Assembly: GCA_023428695.1 (NCBI GenBank)
Contig: JAEYWY010000013.1
Span: 53,576-117,575 of the forward strand
Source: Bacteroidota bacterium
Lineage (GTDB): Bacteria; Bacteroidota; Bacteroidia; Cytophagales; Cyclobacteriaceae
Direction: 5' to 3'
DNA length: 64,000 bases
The position numbers were made by a program, and so were the translations under genes. Position 1 is the stretch's first letter, and each line of letters opens with the position of its first letter. Below the pieces are notes generated by a model. It saw nothing but the letters and a program-made list of their open reading frames with translations. It was not told the DNA's origin and ran no database searches. Of the stretch, positions 1 to 9,080 are shown in pieces.

Positions 1-828
1 ATCCGGATACTTGAAGATTATTACAACGAACTGAAGGGCCGGAACTTCAACCGCATTCTCGATGCGCTGGATATCGATGAAGAGGATTTTAATCTCACAC
101 TTGATCTCCTGTCCACGCTCAAACTCAAGCCGGTACCAAAAGGTGACAGTTCACCCGTTCAGCAGGATACGATCATTCCTGATTTTATTGTTACTCAGCA
201 AGACAACACCTTGCATGTTTCGTTGTACAAGGAAAAGGCATCTTCACTGAAAATCAATTCATCATGGAAGGCTAAAGTTCACGACATCGAGAAAAGCAAC
301 GGCGATCAGGCAACAGCGCGTTATCTTTCAAATAAACTGAGCGCCGCGGAATGGTTCGTTAATGCAATCAAGCAACGCGAGTCGACCATGCTGAAGGTGA
401 TGAAAGCTATTGTGAAACTTCAGTACGACTATTTCACCACAGGTGATGAGTTGCTGCTCAAACCTATGATTCTCAAGAACGTCGCCGATATGGTCGGCGT
501 CGATATATCAACCGTATCGCGTATTACATGTAACAAGTACGTCCAAACTCCATCGGGAAACATGCTGATCAAGAATTTGTTCAACGAGGGGATCACGAAC
601 CAGGAAGGTGTCGCAGTGAGTGTGAGAAAGGTTCAGGAAGCAATCCAACAGGTAATCATGGCGGAAGACAAAAACAGTCCTTATTCCGATCAACAGATTG
701 CGACTCTATTGGCTAACCGCGGTCTCAAGATTGCAAGGCGGACGGTTGCCAAATACCGGGATGAACTCAGAATTCCGGCAGCTCAACTCCGGTGGAATAC
801 GATTCACCATCGTACGGCTGCTGCTTAA
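1..828 (+). CDS. rpoN: RNA polymerase sigma-54 factor RpoN, C-terminal part
   Basis: The reading frame is open from the first base of the window to the TAA at 826-828, so the N-terminus (including the activator-interacting region I) lies outside. The visible part covers the core-binding region and the C-terminal DNA-binding region. The RpoN box, the signature recognising the -24 promoter element, is seen near the end as ARRTVAKYR. The preceding helix-turn-helix region contains the stretch VDISTVSRI. RpoN directs core polymerase to -24/-12 promoters and needs an AAA+ activator to open them. Fourteen bases separate it from a gene for such an activator, so the two are probably co-transcribed. 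Assignment is secure; only the 5' end is missing. Confidence 0.96.
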   Translation: MRILEDYYNELKGRNFNRILDALDIDEEDFNLTLDLLSTLKLKPVPKGDSSPVQQDTIIPDFIVTQQDNTLHVSLYKEKASSLKINSSWKAKVHDIEKSNGDQATARYLSNKLSAAEWFVNAIKQRESTMLKVMKAIVKLQYDYFTTGDELLLKPMILKNVADMVGVDISTVSRITCNKYVQTPSGNMLIKNLFNEGITNQEGVAVSVRKVQEAIQQVIMAEDKNSPYSDQQIATLLANRGLKIARRTVAKYRDELRIPAAQLRWNTIHHRTAAA

Positions 829-842
829 CTTAAACATACACA

Positions 843-2372
843 ATGGCGAAAATTTTGATTATTGACGACGAGAAGGACTTGTGCCTTGTCCTCAGTCGTT
901 TTCTTTCCAAACACGGTTACGAAGTTCTGGAGGCACACAAGGGCAAGAAAGCTCTTGAGATTATCAACGAAAGTGTTCCCGATCTTATCCTTTGCGATTT
1001 CATGCTTGAGGATATGGATGGAACCACTGTGCTTAAGGCGATTAAAGAAATTAATCCCTCAACACCTGTAATTATCATCACAGGCTTTAGCAACATCAAG
1101 ACTGCTGTTGAGGTTATGCGCCTTGGAGCCGTTGACTACGTGATCAAGCCGCTGATTCCGGAAGAAATTCTCTTGACGATCAGAAAGGCTCTTGATCGTG
1201 CGCTGCTTCCTGTTCCGGACCAGGTATCTCAGACTTCGACACCGTCCGGCGGTCGGAATGATAAGCCGACCCCGCGAAGGAGTTCTTCGCAAAACGGAAA
1301 GTCCGAATACATCTTCGGTGACAGTCCCTATTTCAAAAATATCCTGAAACAGATTGACCTGGTTGCACCGACGAATTACAGCGTAATCATTTACGGTGAA
1401 AGCGGAAGCGGAAAGGAAGCTATCGCTCAGGAAATTCATAAGCGCAGCAGGCGTAGTCACAAACCATTCGTGGCTATCGACTGCGGCGTGCTCTCAAAGG
1501 AACTTGCAGGCAGTGAATTGTTCGGCCACGAAAAAGGATCCTTCACCGGTGCACTCAATCAGAAGATCGGAAGTTTTGAGATTGCCAATGAGGGCACGAT
1601 CTTCCTCGATGAGATTGCCAACCTTTCGTACGACGTGCAGATATCACTGCTTCGTGTGGTACAGGAAAGGAAAATGCGCCGTGTAGGCGGAACAAAAGAC
1701 ATTGATCTTGATGTCCGCATTATCGTAGCAAGTAATGAAAAACTGTGGGATGCAGCGGGTGCAGGGAAGTTGCGTGAAGACCTGTATCACAGGTTCAACG
1801 AATTTGCCATCCAGGTGGCGCCGCTGCGGGAACGCCCCGGTGACATTATGATTTTTGCAAATCACTTCCTGGGTATTGCCAATGATGAGCTTAATAAAAA
1901 TATCAAAGGCTTCCATCCTGAAGTAGAACGCCTGTTTCAGTCGTACGTATGGTATGGAAACCTGCGTGAATTGAAAAACGTCGTGAAACGCGCCACACTC
2001 CTTTGTGACGAAGAGTATATCGATGTAAAAAGCATTCCGTTCGAGCTTACCAACTTTGCAAAGCTGCAGTTTGATAATTCATCGAGTGACTTGACTCAGC
2101 CCATACAGGTTACGGGAGTCACGCCTTATCCGGTAGCGTCAGGTTCGATGGCAGGAGGTTACACGCCAGTGAAGAAACCTGTACTGAGGGAACAAAGCCT
2201 GAAAAGCGCCGGTATCGACGCCGAGTATGAGCTGATCCTTGAGGCATTGAAGAAAGTTAACTTCAACAAGAGTAAAGCCGCCAAGGTACTTCAGATTGAC
2301 AGGAAAACTTTGTATAATAAGATCAGACAATACCAGGAATTGAGAGGCGAGAAGTTTGAGTCTGAAATATGA
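843..2372 (+). CDS. Sigma-54-dependent response regulator (NtrC family)
   Basis: A 509-aa bacterial enhancer-binding protein with three domains. The receiver domain (about 1-120) has D8/D9, phospho-acceptor D52, T80 and K102. The AAA+ domain (about 155-390) has Walker A GESGSGKE at 185-192, the sigma-54 contact loop as GSFTGA at 232-237 and Walker B ending FLDEIA near 254-259. The C-terminus carries a Fis-type helix-turn-helix (NKSKAAKVLQIDRKTLYNKI). In this family phosphorylation drives oligomerisation and ATP-dependent opening of RpoN promoters. The loop has Ser instead of the commoner Ala at its second position, a substitution tolerated in some family members. It lies directly after rpoN and overlaps the next kinase gene by 4 bases (ATGA), so the kinase is the obvious partner. 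Target genes cannot be read from the sequence. Confidence 0.95.
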   Translation: MAKILIIDDEKDLCLVLSRFLSKHGYEVLEAHKGKKALEIINESVPDLILCDFMLEDMDGTTVLKAIKEINPSTPVIIITGFSNIKTAVEVMRLGAVDYVIKPLIPEEILLTIRKALDRALLPVPDQVSQTSTPSGGRNDKPTPRRSSSQNGKSEYIFGDSPYFKNILKQIDLVAPTNYSVIIYGESGSGKEAIAQEIHKRSRRSHKPFVAIDCGVLSKELAGSELFGHEKGSFTGALNQKIGSFEIANEGTIFLDEIANLSYDVQISLLRVVQERKMRRVGGTKDIDLDVRIIVASNEKLWDAAGAGKLREDLYHRFNEFAIQVAPLRERPGDIMIFANHFLGIANDELNKNIKGFHPEVERLFQSYVWYGNLRELKNVVKRATLLCDEEYIDVKSIPFELTNFAKLQFDNSSSDLTQPIQVTGVTPYPVASGSMAGGYTPVKKPVLREQSLKSAGIDAEYELILEALKKVNFNKSKAAKVLQIDRKTLYNKIRQYQELRGEKFESEI

Positions 2373-3943
2373 ATGAAACCGTTCAGTTTTCGACTGCTCG
2401 AGTGAAATCAACGGAAAAGGAACAAAGTACGCTGGAAAACTACATCAATTTTTTCCCGGCTCCGGTCTATGTGGTAGATCCGAACCGGATGGAATTTCTT
2501 TCAATAAACGACGTGCTCCGTGAATTGCTCGGATTTTCCGAAAGTGATGTGGAATTGTTGGGTTCGAATGTGTCATCCTTCCTTCATAAGGAGGATGACA
2601 ATCTTTTCCGTACGACCCTGCAAAGTCTGAATACCGGCGGCAATGCGACAACGCATACGTTCACAGTTCGCTTTAATAAAAAGGATGGCGGCTGTATCTA
2701 TGCAAGGAACGTTTGCCGCGCCATTTCCGATGAAGGATGGCCGCGGGGATCTCTGTTCTGTGTCGTCGAAAATATCAGCGACCAGGTTCGCGCTGAAGAA
2801 GAATTGCATGCAATTCGTCAGCTTTTTCATGAAACAGAACGCCTCATCCTCTTTGGTACCTGGAGTTGGACACCGTCTACTGATAAACTTGAATGGACTG
2901 ACGGCATGTATGCCCTACTTGATTACTCCAGGGGTGAGGTTGGTCATGTTGACAACGAATTTTTCCAAAAGCATATCGTTCCAGATCATATAAATGTTCT
3001 CCGCCAGGCAGTAGCAGACGTGATGGAGCAGAAAAAGGATTTTGACCGCGAATTCGTTATTCGTACACGAAACGGCCGCGAGAAATTTGTACACAGCAAG
3101 GGCAAGCCGATCCTTGACAAGGACGGTAACATCAAGAAGATAGTCGGCATAACCAGGGATGTGACGCATAAGAAGACCTTTGAAAAGGAGCGTGAACGTT
3201 ACATTCGTGAGCTCAACAGATCGAATAAGGAACTGGAAGAATTCGCGTACGTGGCATCCCACGATATGCACGAGCCGCTGCGGAAGATTCTTACGTTTTC
3301 CGAACGCCTGAAAAGTAAATACATCAACGCGCTGGGTGAAAACGGTAAATTGTATCTCGAACGGATTTCGGCTTCCGCCGGAAACATGAGAAACCTGATC
3401 GACAACCTGCTTGAGTTCTCAAGAGTATCGAGGGGGACGCGTAACTTTGAACGCTGCGACCTGAATGCAATTCTCCATGATGTAATCTCCGACCAGGAAT
3501 TAAAGATCGAAGAAACAACTACCCGGATTTCTGTTGAAAAACTTCCTGAAATCGAGGGCGTACAATCCGAATTGCGGCAACTCTTTAATAACCTTATCGG
3601 AAACGCCCTGAAGTTCAGGAAAAAAGATACCCCGCCGGTGATTACTATTTCATCCCACCGGCTTACACATAAGGAGAAGTCTGACTTGTTGCTTCCGTTC
3701 AATCAGCTTTTCTACAGAATTGATGTCGCGGATAACGGGATCGGTTTTGAAGGGATTTACGCTGAGAAAATATTCGAGATATTTCAGCGACTTCATGGAA
3801 AGTCGGACTACAGCGGATCAGGTATAGGCCTTGCGATCTGCAAGAAGATCGCAGAAAATCATGGCGGGTGGATACATGCAACGGGAGCGGCAGATGCCGG
3901 TGCAACGTTTTCGGTAATTCTGCCTGAAAAACAAAGTCATTAG
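2369..3943 (+). CDS. PAS-domain sensor histidine kinase
   Basis: A 524-aa cytoplasmic histidine kinase. No signal peptide or membrane segment is evident. Two PAS-like regions (about 25-140 and 155-270) precede a short coiled coil and the dimerisation/phosphoacceptor domain, with H298 in SHDMHEPL. The HATPase domain follows, with the N box near 406-414 (NNLIGNALK), G1 box DNGIGF at 455-460 and G2 box GSGIGLA at 483-489. The H-box type resembles phytochrome-like and other soluble Bacteroidota kinases. The start codon overlaps the stop of the NtrC-type regulator, implying translational coupling and probably a cognate pair. The stop is one base before the next gene. The ligand sensed by the PAS domains is unknown. 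Confidence 0.93.
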   Translation: MNETVQFSTARVKSTEKEQSTLENYINFFPAPVYVVDPNRMEFLSINDVLRELLGFSESDVELLGSNVSSFLHKEDDNLFRTTLQSLNTGGNATTHTFTVRFNKKDGGCIYARNVCRAISDEGWPRGSLFCVVENISDQVRAEEELHAIRQLFHETERLILFGTWSWTPSTDKLEWTDGMYALLDYSRGEVGHVDNEFFQKHIVPDHINVLRQAVADVMEQKKDFDREFVIRTRNGREKFVHSKGKPILDKDGNIKKIVGITRDVTHKKTFEKERERYIRELNRSNKELEEFAYVASHDMHEPLRKILTFSERLKSKYINALGENGKLYLERISASAGNMRNLIDNLLEFSRVSRGTRNFERCDLNAILHDVISDQELKIEETTTRISVEKLPEIEGVQSELRQLFNNLIGNALKFRKKDTPPVITISSHRLTHKEKSDLLLPFNQLFYRIDVADNGIGFEGIYAEKIFEIFQRLHGKSDYSGSGIGLAICKKIAENHGGWIHATGAADAGATFSVILPEKQSH

Positions 3944-3944
3944 C

Positions 3945-5396
3945 ATGTCACAGCGCAAAGATTCGATCAATATTTTGATCATCGACGATGATCACGACGA
4001 CTTCCTTATCATCAGTGACTACCTGAGTGCAATTGATCGCGATCGTTTCAAGATTGCGTGGTGCCCACAATACCAGGAGGCCCTACAACAAATCGAACGT
4101 CGTGCGCACGATATCTACTTTGTCGACTACCGACTCGGTGCAAAAACAGGCCTTGACCTTTTACGCGACGCCGGTGCGATGAAGATTGAAGAGCCCATTA
4201 TTTTATTGACAGGTTTCGGGAACCCGGAAGTTGATAAGGAAGCGATGCGTATCGGAGCCATGGACTACCTCATCAAGGCCGAGCTCACTACGGAAAAGCT
4301 CGAACGATGTATCCGGTATTCGCTCGAACGGTCCGCTGCGCTAAAGGCGCTAAGGGCAAACGAACAGAAGTATCGAAACATATTCGAGCGCTCGAAAGAT
4401 GCGATTTTTATCACGGATTCAGATCTTCGTTTTCGCGATGTAAATCAGGCAATGAGTCAGTTACTTGAATACGAAGTGGAAACGCTTCTGCAAAAATCGC
4501 TTTATGATCTCATCGACGACAAAACAATCAGGACAAAAATCCGCGAGGCGCTTGAGGCCACCGGTGAGATAATAGATCTTGAATTGGTGATGACGGATCA
4601 AAGTCAGGAGAAAAAATATTTTGTACTGACCGCTTCCCTGCAACCCGGCAACGACATCAATTATGTGCAGGGAATCCTACATGATATCACCAACCTGAAA
4701 CGAGCAGAACGCGCTACGCTTTATGCGGAAAAGCTGGCATCGGCAGGACGACTGGTAAGAACACTTGCTCACGAGGTACGCAATCCATTGAACAACGTTC
4801 AAATGGCGATCGAACAAATCAGCCCCGAAAGTTTGTCTGAAGAGGACAAAGTGTTTGTTGAAATTATTCAGCGTAATGCGAAACGGATTGATAACCTGAT
4901 CGCCGAATTGCTTGACAGTTATAAACCCAACGAGAAAAAGTTTCGTGTGACAAATCTGCAGAACGTTCTTGAGGATACGATTCAGCTTGTTTCAGACAGA
5001 ATACATCTTAAGGGAATCAATGTTTCGAAACAATACCCCGATGCTCCGTGCATCATCCACGCAGACGAAGAGAAACTCAAGATTGCTTTTCTGAATATTC
5101 TTGTTAATGCCACTGAGGCCATTGCAAATGGGGATGGGCGCGTTGGCGTTACGCTTGCTGAAAGGAGCGAAGAGTATGTGGTCGAGATTACTGACAACGG
5201 CAGCGGAATCCCCCCGGAAATTTTGACTAAGCTTTTTGAACCATATTTCACTTCCAAACGCAATGGCATGGGGCTGGGCCTGGCGGCTACGTTGAATATT
5301 GTACAGTCACATGGTGGAACTATAGACGTTGAGTCGGAGTTGAATGCGGGATCCAAATTCATTGTAACGGTACCGAAAATCAAGGAAGAAGACTAG
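3945..5396 (+). CDS. Receiver-PAS-histidine kinase hybrid
   Basis: A 483-aa soluble protein with an N-terminal receiver domain (about 8-125; D14-D16 acidic cluster, phospho-acceptor D61, K111 region). A PAS domain follows (about 140-255), then a kinase core with H276 in the motif LAHEVRNPLNN. The ATPase boxes are DNGSGIP (from 417) and GMGLGLA (441-447). The H-box resembles NtrB-like kinases, which fits a neighbour of a sigma-54 activator. Having the receiver in front of the kinase suggests that an upstream phosphorylation event, perhaps from the preceding kinase, controls it, or that it is a phosphorelay intermediate. That is inference. It is the last gene of the rpoN group and a strong bidirectional terminator follows within about 20 bases. 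Confidence 0.92.
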   Translation: MSQRKDSINILIIDDDHDDFLIISDYLSAIDRDRFKIAWCPQYQEALQQIERRAHDIYFVDYRLGAKTGLDLLRDAGAMKIEEPIILLTGFGNPEVDKEAMRIGAMDYLIKAELTTEKLERCIRYSLERSAALKALRANEQKYRNIFERSKDAIFITDSDLRFRDVNQAMSQLLEYEVETLLQKSLYDLIDDKTIRTKIREALEATGEIIDLELVMTDQSQEKKYFVLTASLQPGNDINYVQGILHDITNLKRAERATLYAEKLASAGRLVRTLAHEVRNPLNNVQMAIEQISPESLSEEDKVFVEIIQRNAKRIDNLIAELLDSYKPNEKKFRVTNLQNVLEDTIQLVSDRIHLKGINVSKQYPDAPCIIHADEEKLKIAFLNILVNATEAIANGDGRVGVTLAERSEEYVVEITDNGSGIPPEILTKLFEPYFTSKRNGMGLGLAATLNIVQSHGGTIDVESELNAGSKFIVTVPKIKEED

Positions 5397-5413
5397 AATA
5401 ATGCATGAATTAC

Positions 5414-5444
5414 AAAAAAAGGCCGGACGAACCGGCCTTTTTTA
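5414..5444. terminator. Bidirectional rho-independent terminator
   Basis: A GGCCGG/CCGGCC stem (5421-5426 and 5432-5437) with loop ACGAA is flanked by seven A on the left and a T run on the right. It therefore works on both strands, closing the plus-strand kinase operon and the minus-strand membrane-protein gene that converge here. Confidence 0.9.
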
Positions 5445-5464
5445 TTTTTTTTGACAGGCTATCT

Positions 5465-6103
5465 CTAGAAACCGAATCCGATGAAGATCGTTCCCACGCT
5501 GTTTTTCGAATTCTTTGTGAACTCGCCGGCAATGCTTCCCGATTCCCCGACTTCTTTGAAGCCATGGGTATAACGTGCACCAATGATGAAACCGTTAAAG
5601 TCAAACCCGATACCGGCAGCAAGTCCGTAGTCAAAACGATTAAAGTCGCCTTCATCCAGGTCTGCGATGTCCTGAATATCGAGATCGTCGTCCAGGTTCT
5701 TGATATTCGCGGACGTTAGATATGAAATGTACGGTCCGACCTGAATGTTGAATACGTCGCCGATATGGAAAACCCCCATTACAGGAAGCTCGAGATAGTT
5801 GAAGTTGAATCTGTATTCGCCTTCTCCCTGAACGAAGTTGTCGTAACTGAGTTTTGCTCCCTTACTACTATAGAGTAACTCCGGCTGAATTGCAACAGCC
5901 TCCGACACAGGTAACTTCATAAACAATCCCAGGTTTAGTCCGGCTTTCACATTATTGTCTTCCAGTTCATCGACCCGGAAATTGGAAAAGTTTGCACCAC
6001 CCTTGACTCCAAAGCGTGTGACATTCGACTCCTGGGCATGCGTGGTTATTGCTCCCAGCAGGCAAAGCGCAACTACTGGTAAAATATATTTCATCTTTTT
6101 CAT
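5465..6103 (-). CDS. Outer-membrane beta-barrel protein (porin/PorT-like family)
   Basis: A 212-aa protein beginning MKKMKYILPVVAL with a clear signal peptide ending THAQ. The body consists of short alternating beta strands with turns typical of small 8-10-stranded barrels (FGVKGGANFSNF, ELPVMGVFHIG, GLAAGIGFDF). It ends in an aromatic residue (GTIFIGFGF), the usual outer-membrane insertion signal. A longer reading from a TTG at 6112 is possible, but the ATG at 6103 gives a normal signal peptide. It is a common Bacteroidota family of mostly unknown function. It follows the OmpA-like lipoprotein gene by 27 bases on the same strand, so the two may be co-expressed. Confidence 0.85.
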   Translation of the reverse strand: MKKMKYILPVVALCLLGAITTHAQESNVTRFGVKGGANFSNFRVDELEDNNVKAGLNLGLFMKLPVSEAVAIQPELLYSSKGAKLSYDNFVQGEGEYRFNFNYLELPVMGVFHIGDVFNIQVGPYISYLTSANIKNLDDDLDIQDIADLDEGDFNRFDYGLAAGIGFDFNGFIIGARYTHGFKEVGESGSIAGEFTKNSKNSVGTIFIGFGF

Positions 6104-6130
6104 AGCGTTCAAATGTTTGTTTTGTGTTGT

Positions 6131-6799
6131 TTATCTCGCTGATGCTTGTTCTTTGGCTTCCTCAATCATTTGTTCATTTGCATAGATGGCGAACTCAACT
6201 CTGCGATTTTTGGCCATATTCTCTGCATTGTCATTGGGGAATTTCGGCTGTCCTTCGCCATACCAGTCTGTTTCAATGCGGGATGCCCCAATGTTTGCTC
6301 CCTGCAGATAAGTGCTAACTGCATTTGCCCGGCGCTTTGACAACTTCTTGTTATACGCGTCTGTACCCGTTGCATCCGTGTGCCCCTCAACAAGAATATT
6401 TGTGTCAGGATACTTCTTGAGTATCTCGGCAAGTTGATTTAGTTTCTCTTTTGACTCTGCGCTCAGTTCTTCACTGTCGTGAGCGAAAAGCACACCTGAA
6501 TCAAATGTCACGTTAATTCCTTCACCTACACGCGTTACTTCTGCACCTGGGATTTGTTCGATCTCTTCGGCTTGTTTGTCCATTTTGCGCCCGATAATTC
6601 CACCGGCCACACCACCTACTGTAGCACCGATGATCGCACCGAGAGCAGTGTTTCCTGCGGCTTTACCTACACCAGCACCTACGGCACCACCAGCACCAGC
6701 ACCAATCATCGCGCCTTTCTGCGACTTGGTAAGCGTCTTGCAGCTGAATGTGGATGCGCTTAAGAAAACGACTATTAAAACTGCGAATGTTTGTTTCAT
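6131..6799 (-). CDS. OmpA-family lipoprotein with glycine-zipper region
   Basis: A 222-aa protein. The signal sequence ends in a lipobox with the lipidated Cys at position 20 (STFSC). Residues about 28-72 are a glycine zipper (repeated GAGAGG/GATVGG patterns) predicted to embed in a membrane. Residues about 95-210 are an OmpA-type peptidoglycan-binding domain, recognised by VEGHTDATG and the motif NRRVEFAI. It probably anchors the outer membrane to the cell wall. The same architecture occurs in YiaD-like proteins. It lies upstream of a small barrel protein on the same strand. Confidence 0.9.
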   Translation of the reverse strand: MKQTFAVLIVVFLSASTFSCKTLTKSQKGAMIGAGAGGAVGAGVGKAAGNTALGAIIGATVGGVAGGIIGRKMDKQAEEIEQIPGAEVTRVGEGINVTFDSGVLFAHDSEELSAESKEKLNQLAEILKKYPDTNILVEGHTDATGTDAYNKKLSKRRANAVSTYLQGANIGASRIETDWYGEGQPKFPNDNAENMAKNRRVEFAIYANEQMIEEAKEQASAR

Positions 6800-6968
6800 A
6801 ATAAGTTTTTTGGTTCAACATCTTGCTGTTCGTTACAGCTTCATTCTATATCGAAGGATAAAAAAACGAAATGCCACAGGCGATTTCCTGTCCTAAACGA
6901 CTTACGTGGTTTTTGAAAAAGGAATTTGTCCGCAAAAATGCGGAGGATTTCCGCAGGCGTCCGTAAGG

Positions 6969-7012
6969 AAAAAGGACGGCAGACAAGACCACTCGTCTGA
7001 TGTCAGCCGTCC
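6969..7012 (-). terminator. Rho-independent terminator for the holin-like operon
   Basis: GGACGGC (6974-6980) pairs with GCCGTCC (7006-7012). The stem continues inward through GACA/TGTC and AGAC/GTCT with small bulges. Read on the minus strand it is followed by TTTTTCC. It begins four bases after the stop codon of the 138-aa gene. Confidence 0.75.
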
Positions 7013-7016
7013 CAGT

Positions 7017-7433
7017 TTATTGGACAGGTTCTGCGTGTACAGGTTTTTGTTCTCGCACGATAGTTCTTTCAACAACGGTTTTTTTGAATTTCGGTCTGCG
7101 AAACATCGGTGGTGCATCGGGAAGAATATGCGATGTAAGATTTTTCAAAATCGCTGGTAGCACAAGACGCAAAAGGAAATTTGATTTTGAAAACAACTTC
7201 GCCACAAGGATGTCGATTCCGATGTTGGTACCCGCTGCCATGATGGGATCTTTGCCGTCGTCGCGACTAAGCAGTTTCGTTACATTTTCAGAGAGACTCA
7301 CTATTGGGCGAAATTCATTCTTTAATTCGTCAATATCCCTTTGAATCTGAGCACGCTGACCTTTCAGCGCCTCTGTCAGGCGTTCCTTTTCCCGAACCAG
7401 GTCTTCGTATGAGGAGATAGGTCTGCTATTCAT
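7017..7433 (-). CDS. Hypothetical protein paired with a holin-like protein
   Basis: A 138-aa protein of no family I can name. The first about 45 residues are charged and probably coiled (EKERLTEALKGQRAQIQRDI). A moderately hydrophobic stretch follows (about 80-105, FLLRLVLPAILKNLTSHIL), and the tail is basic and proline-containing. It overlaps the preceding holin-like gene by 8 bases and is followed at once by a terminator, so it is the second gene of a two-gene operon. It probably works at the inner membrane with the upstream product. This is inferred from position only. Confidence 0.7.
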   Translation of the reverse strand: MNSRPISSYEDLVREKERLTEALKGQRAQIQRDIDELKNEFRPIVSLSENVTKLLSRDDGKDPIMAAGTNIGIDILVAKLFSKSNFLLRLVLPAILKNLTSHILPDAPPMFRRPKFKKTVVERTIVREQKPVHAEPVQ

Positions 7434-7779
7434 ATGTGCTTTTGATTATAAGGTTTCTGAAGAATGGAAGTAATACACTTTTTCGCAGTGCGATAATAAG
7501 AATTGCGATCAAAGCGTAGAATCCAGCGATAGTGGCAAATCCTAAAAGCATGTTTTCCATTTGCTGACCGAGCCAGTAACCGAGGCCGATGCTTACAAGT
7601 AGTATGAAAAAGAATGCAAATACGGCAACAAGCACCCCGGTGATACTCGACGACGCTATTCCGGCCGCCTTGTCGGTTGCTTTGAGTACATTGAGAGCAA
7701 AATACGTTTCCATGTATTCTGTAACATGGTCGGTAAGGTTCTCTGCTTTATGTTTAATTTCTTTCATAGGCTGTGACAA
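7426..7779 (-). CDS. Holin-X-like (phage holin superfamily III) membrane protein
   Basis: A 117-aa protein with a charged amphipathic N-terminus and two strong membrane segments (about 48-70 and 78-98), the second followed by basic residues. This matches the Phage_holin_3_6/DUF1469 family, which despite the name is widespread in chromosomes and usually sits with YtxH-like stress genes. No phage genes are nearby, so a lytic role is unlikely. Its likely role is in envelope stress. It is first in a two-gene operon and divergent from the receiver gene at 7932. Confidence 0.8.
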   Translation of the reverse strand: MSQPMKEIKHKAENLTDHVTEYMETYFALNVLKATDKAAGIASSSITGVLVAVFAFFFILLVSIGLGYWLGQQMENMLLGFATIAGFYALIAILIIALRKSVLLPFFRNLIIKSTYE

Positions 7780-7931
7780 TTAGATCATTATTTACCTGAT
7801 TAAGGCAAAAAAACTTATGCCGTTCGTGATTCATCCCTTCGTCGGGTTGTGAAATTCCTTCCCCATTGCTAGCTTTTACAAAAATTCGCCGTTACCTGTA
7901 ACTTTTTGATTTCCTATGCAACTAAGTCGGT

Positions 7932-8282
7932 ATGAATTTGAATTCTCCTCCCACTGTTGTGATTATCGATGATGAACCAGATTCATGTCTTCTCTGGAAG
8001 TCTTTCCTGACGCAATTAAAATATACCGTATTCACTGCACTCACCCTTCGTGACGGGCTCACATTGCTGGAGTCGGTCAAGCCAGACGTTATCTTTCTTG
8101 ATAATAACCTGCCCGACGGACTCGGCTGGGAACACCTGGATGAAATTTGTGCACGTCATCCAAAGTGCAGGATTCATCTCGTGAGTGCCTACGAGTTCGA
8201 CGCCAGGCGATTTGAACGCGAAAACGTAACTGTTCACAACAAACCCCTGACTCTTTCCTACATCCGGCAACTGCTCTCCTGA
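7932..8282 (+). CDS. Single-domain response regulator (receiver)
   Basis: A 116-aa receiver domain without an output domain. Visible landmarks are the acidic pair in VVIIDDEPD, the phospho-acceptor Asp in DVIFLDNNLPDG, the switch Ser in HLVSAYE and the conserved Lys in HNKPL. Stand-alone receivers act by protein contact, either in phosphorelays or on motors and kinases. No kinase is adjacent; the nearest are those at 2.4-5.4 kb. It lies 54 bases upstream of the mlaE-like gene on the same strand. Confidence 0.85.
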   Translation: MNLNSPPTVVIIDDEPDSCLLWKSFLTQLKYTVFTALTLRDGLTLLESVKPDVIFLDNNLPDGLGWEHLDEICARHPKCRIHLVSAYEFDARRFERENVTVHNKPLTLSYIRQLLS

Positions 8283-8336
8283 TCGGCCAGGCATGGCATT
8301 ATCTTTTTAACTGTTCAGGTTTTTACCTGAAACTCA

Positions 8337-9080
8337 ATGAGTAAATTTTTGCTGGAATTGGCTCGCATCGCAAGATTCGTAGCAAAGACAATTCGTCATT
8401 TCTTTATCTCATTTGAATTCAGGGAAATGATAAACCAATGCTTTATCGTTGGTTACAGATCCCTGTTTCTCATTGGGTTCACAGCTTTCATTGCCGGAAT
8501 TGTCTTTACGAAACAGTCCCGGCCTTCTCTTGCGTCTTTTGGCGCGGAGTCGTGGCTTCCATCTCTCGTTTCGCAGGCCGTGGTGCGGTCCCTCGGACCA
8601 CTCATCACCGGATTAATATGTGCAGGTAAACTGGGGTCGAACATCGGCGCTGAACTCGGAAGTATGAAAGTGTCGGAACAGATCGATGCAATGGAAGTTT
8701 CGGGAACGCGCCCGTTCTCTTATCTGGTTGTAACACGCGTCCTGGCAACGACGCTCATGCTGCCTGTGCTCGTGGTATATACTGATGTGATCGCATTGTT
8801 CGGTTCGTACATGATGGTGAACATGGTGAATAACTCAAGCCTGCAATTGTTTTTTAACGAAGTGTCGGTATCGATTACCTATCTCGATATTTTCTCATCA
8901 CTTATCAAGTCAGCGTTCTTTGGTTTCGCCATTGGTATAATCAGCTGCTATGCAGGATACCATACAACGGGTGGAACATCAGGTGTGGGCAAGGCGGCTA
9001 ATACCTCCGTCGTGGTATCGATGATTTTCATTTTTGTGATTGACCTGGTTTCGCTTCAATTCATCAACCTTTTCCGCTGA
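8337..9080 (+). CDS. mlaE: MlaE/YrbE-type ABC transporter permease
   Basis: A 247-aa integral membrane protein of the MlaE permease family, with about five hydrophobic segments. It has the family stretch GAELGSMKVSEQIDAMEV, which contacts the ATPase. In the E. coli Mla system this subunit forms the inner-membrane channel moving phospholipids between inner and outer membranes. The gene overlaps the ATPase gene by one base, and an MCE-domain protein follows, giving the MlaE-MlaF-MlaD core. No MlaC (periplasmic shuttle) or MlaB (STAS subunit) gene is present in this window. Confidence 0.92.
   Translation: MSKFLLELARIARFVAKTIRHFFISFEFREMINQCFIVGYRSLFLIGFTAFIAGIVFTKQSRPSLASFGAESWLPSLVSQAVVRSLGPLITGLICAGKLGSNIGAELGSMKVSEQIDAMEVSGTRPFSYLVVTRVLATTLMLPVLVVYTDVIALFGSYMMVNMVNNSSLQLFFNEVSVSITYLDIFSSLIKSAFFGFAIGIISCYAGYHTTGGTSGVGKAANTSVVVSMIFIFVIDLVSLQFINLFR

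Noticed and set aside
7426..7779. Phage remnant suggested by the holin-like gene
   Set aside because: No other phage gene lies nearby, and this family is common in chromosomes next to stress genes.
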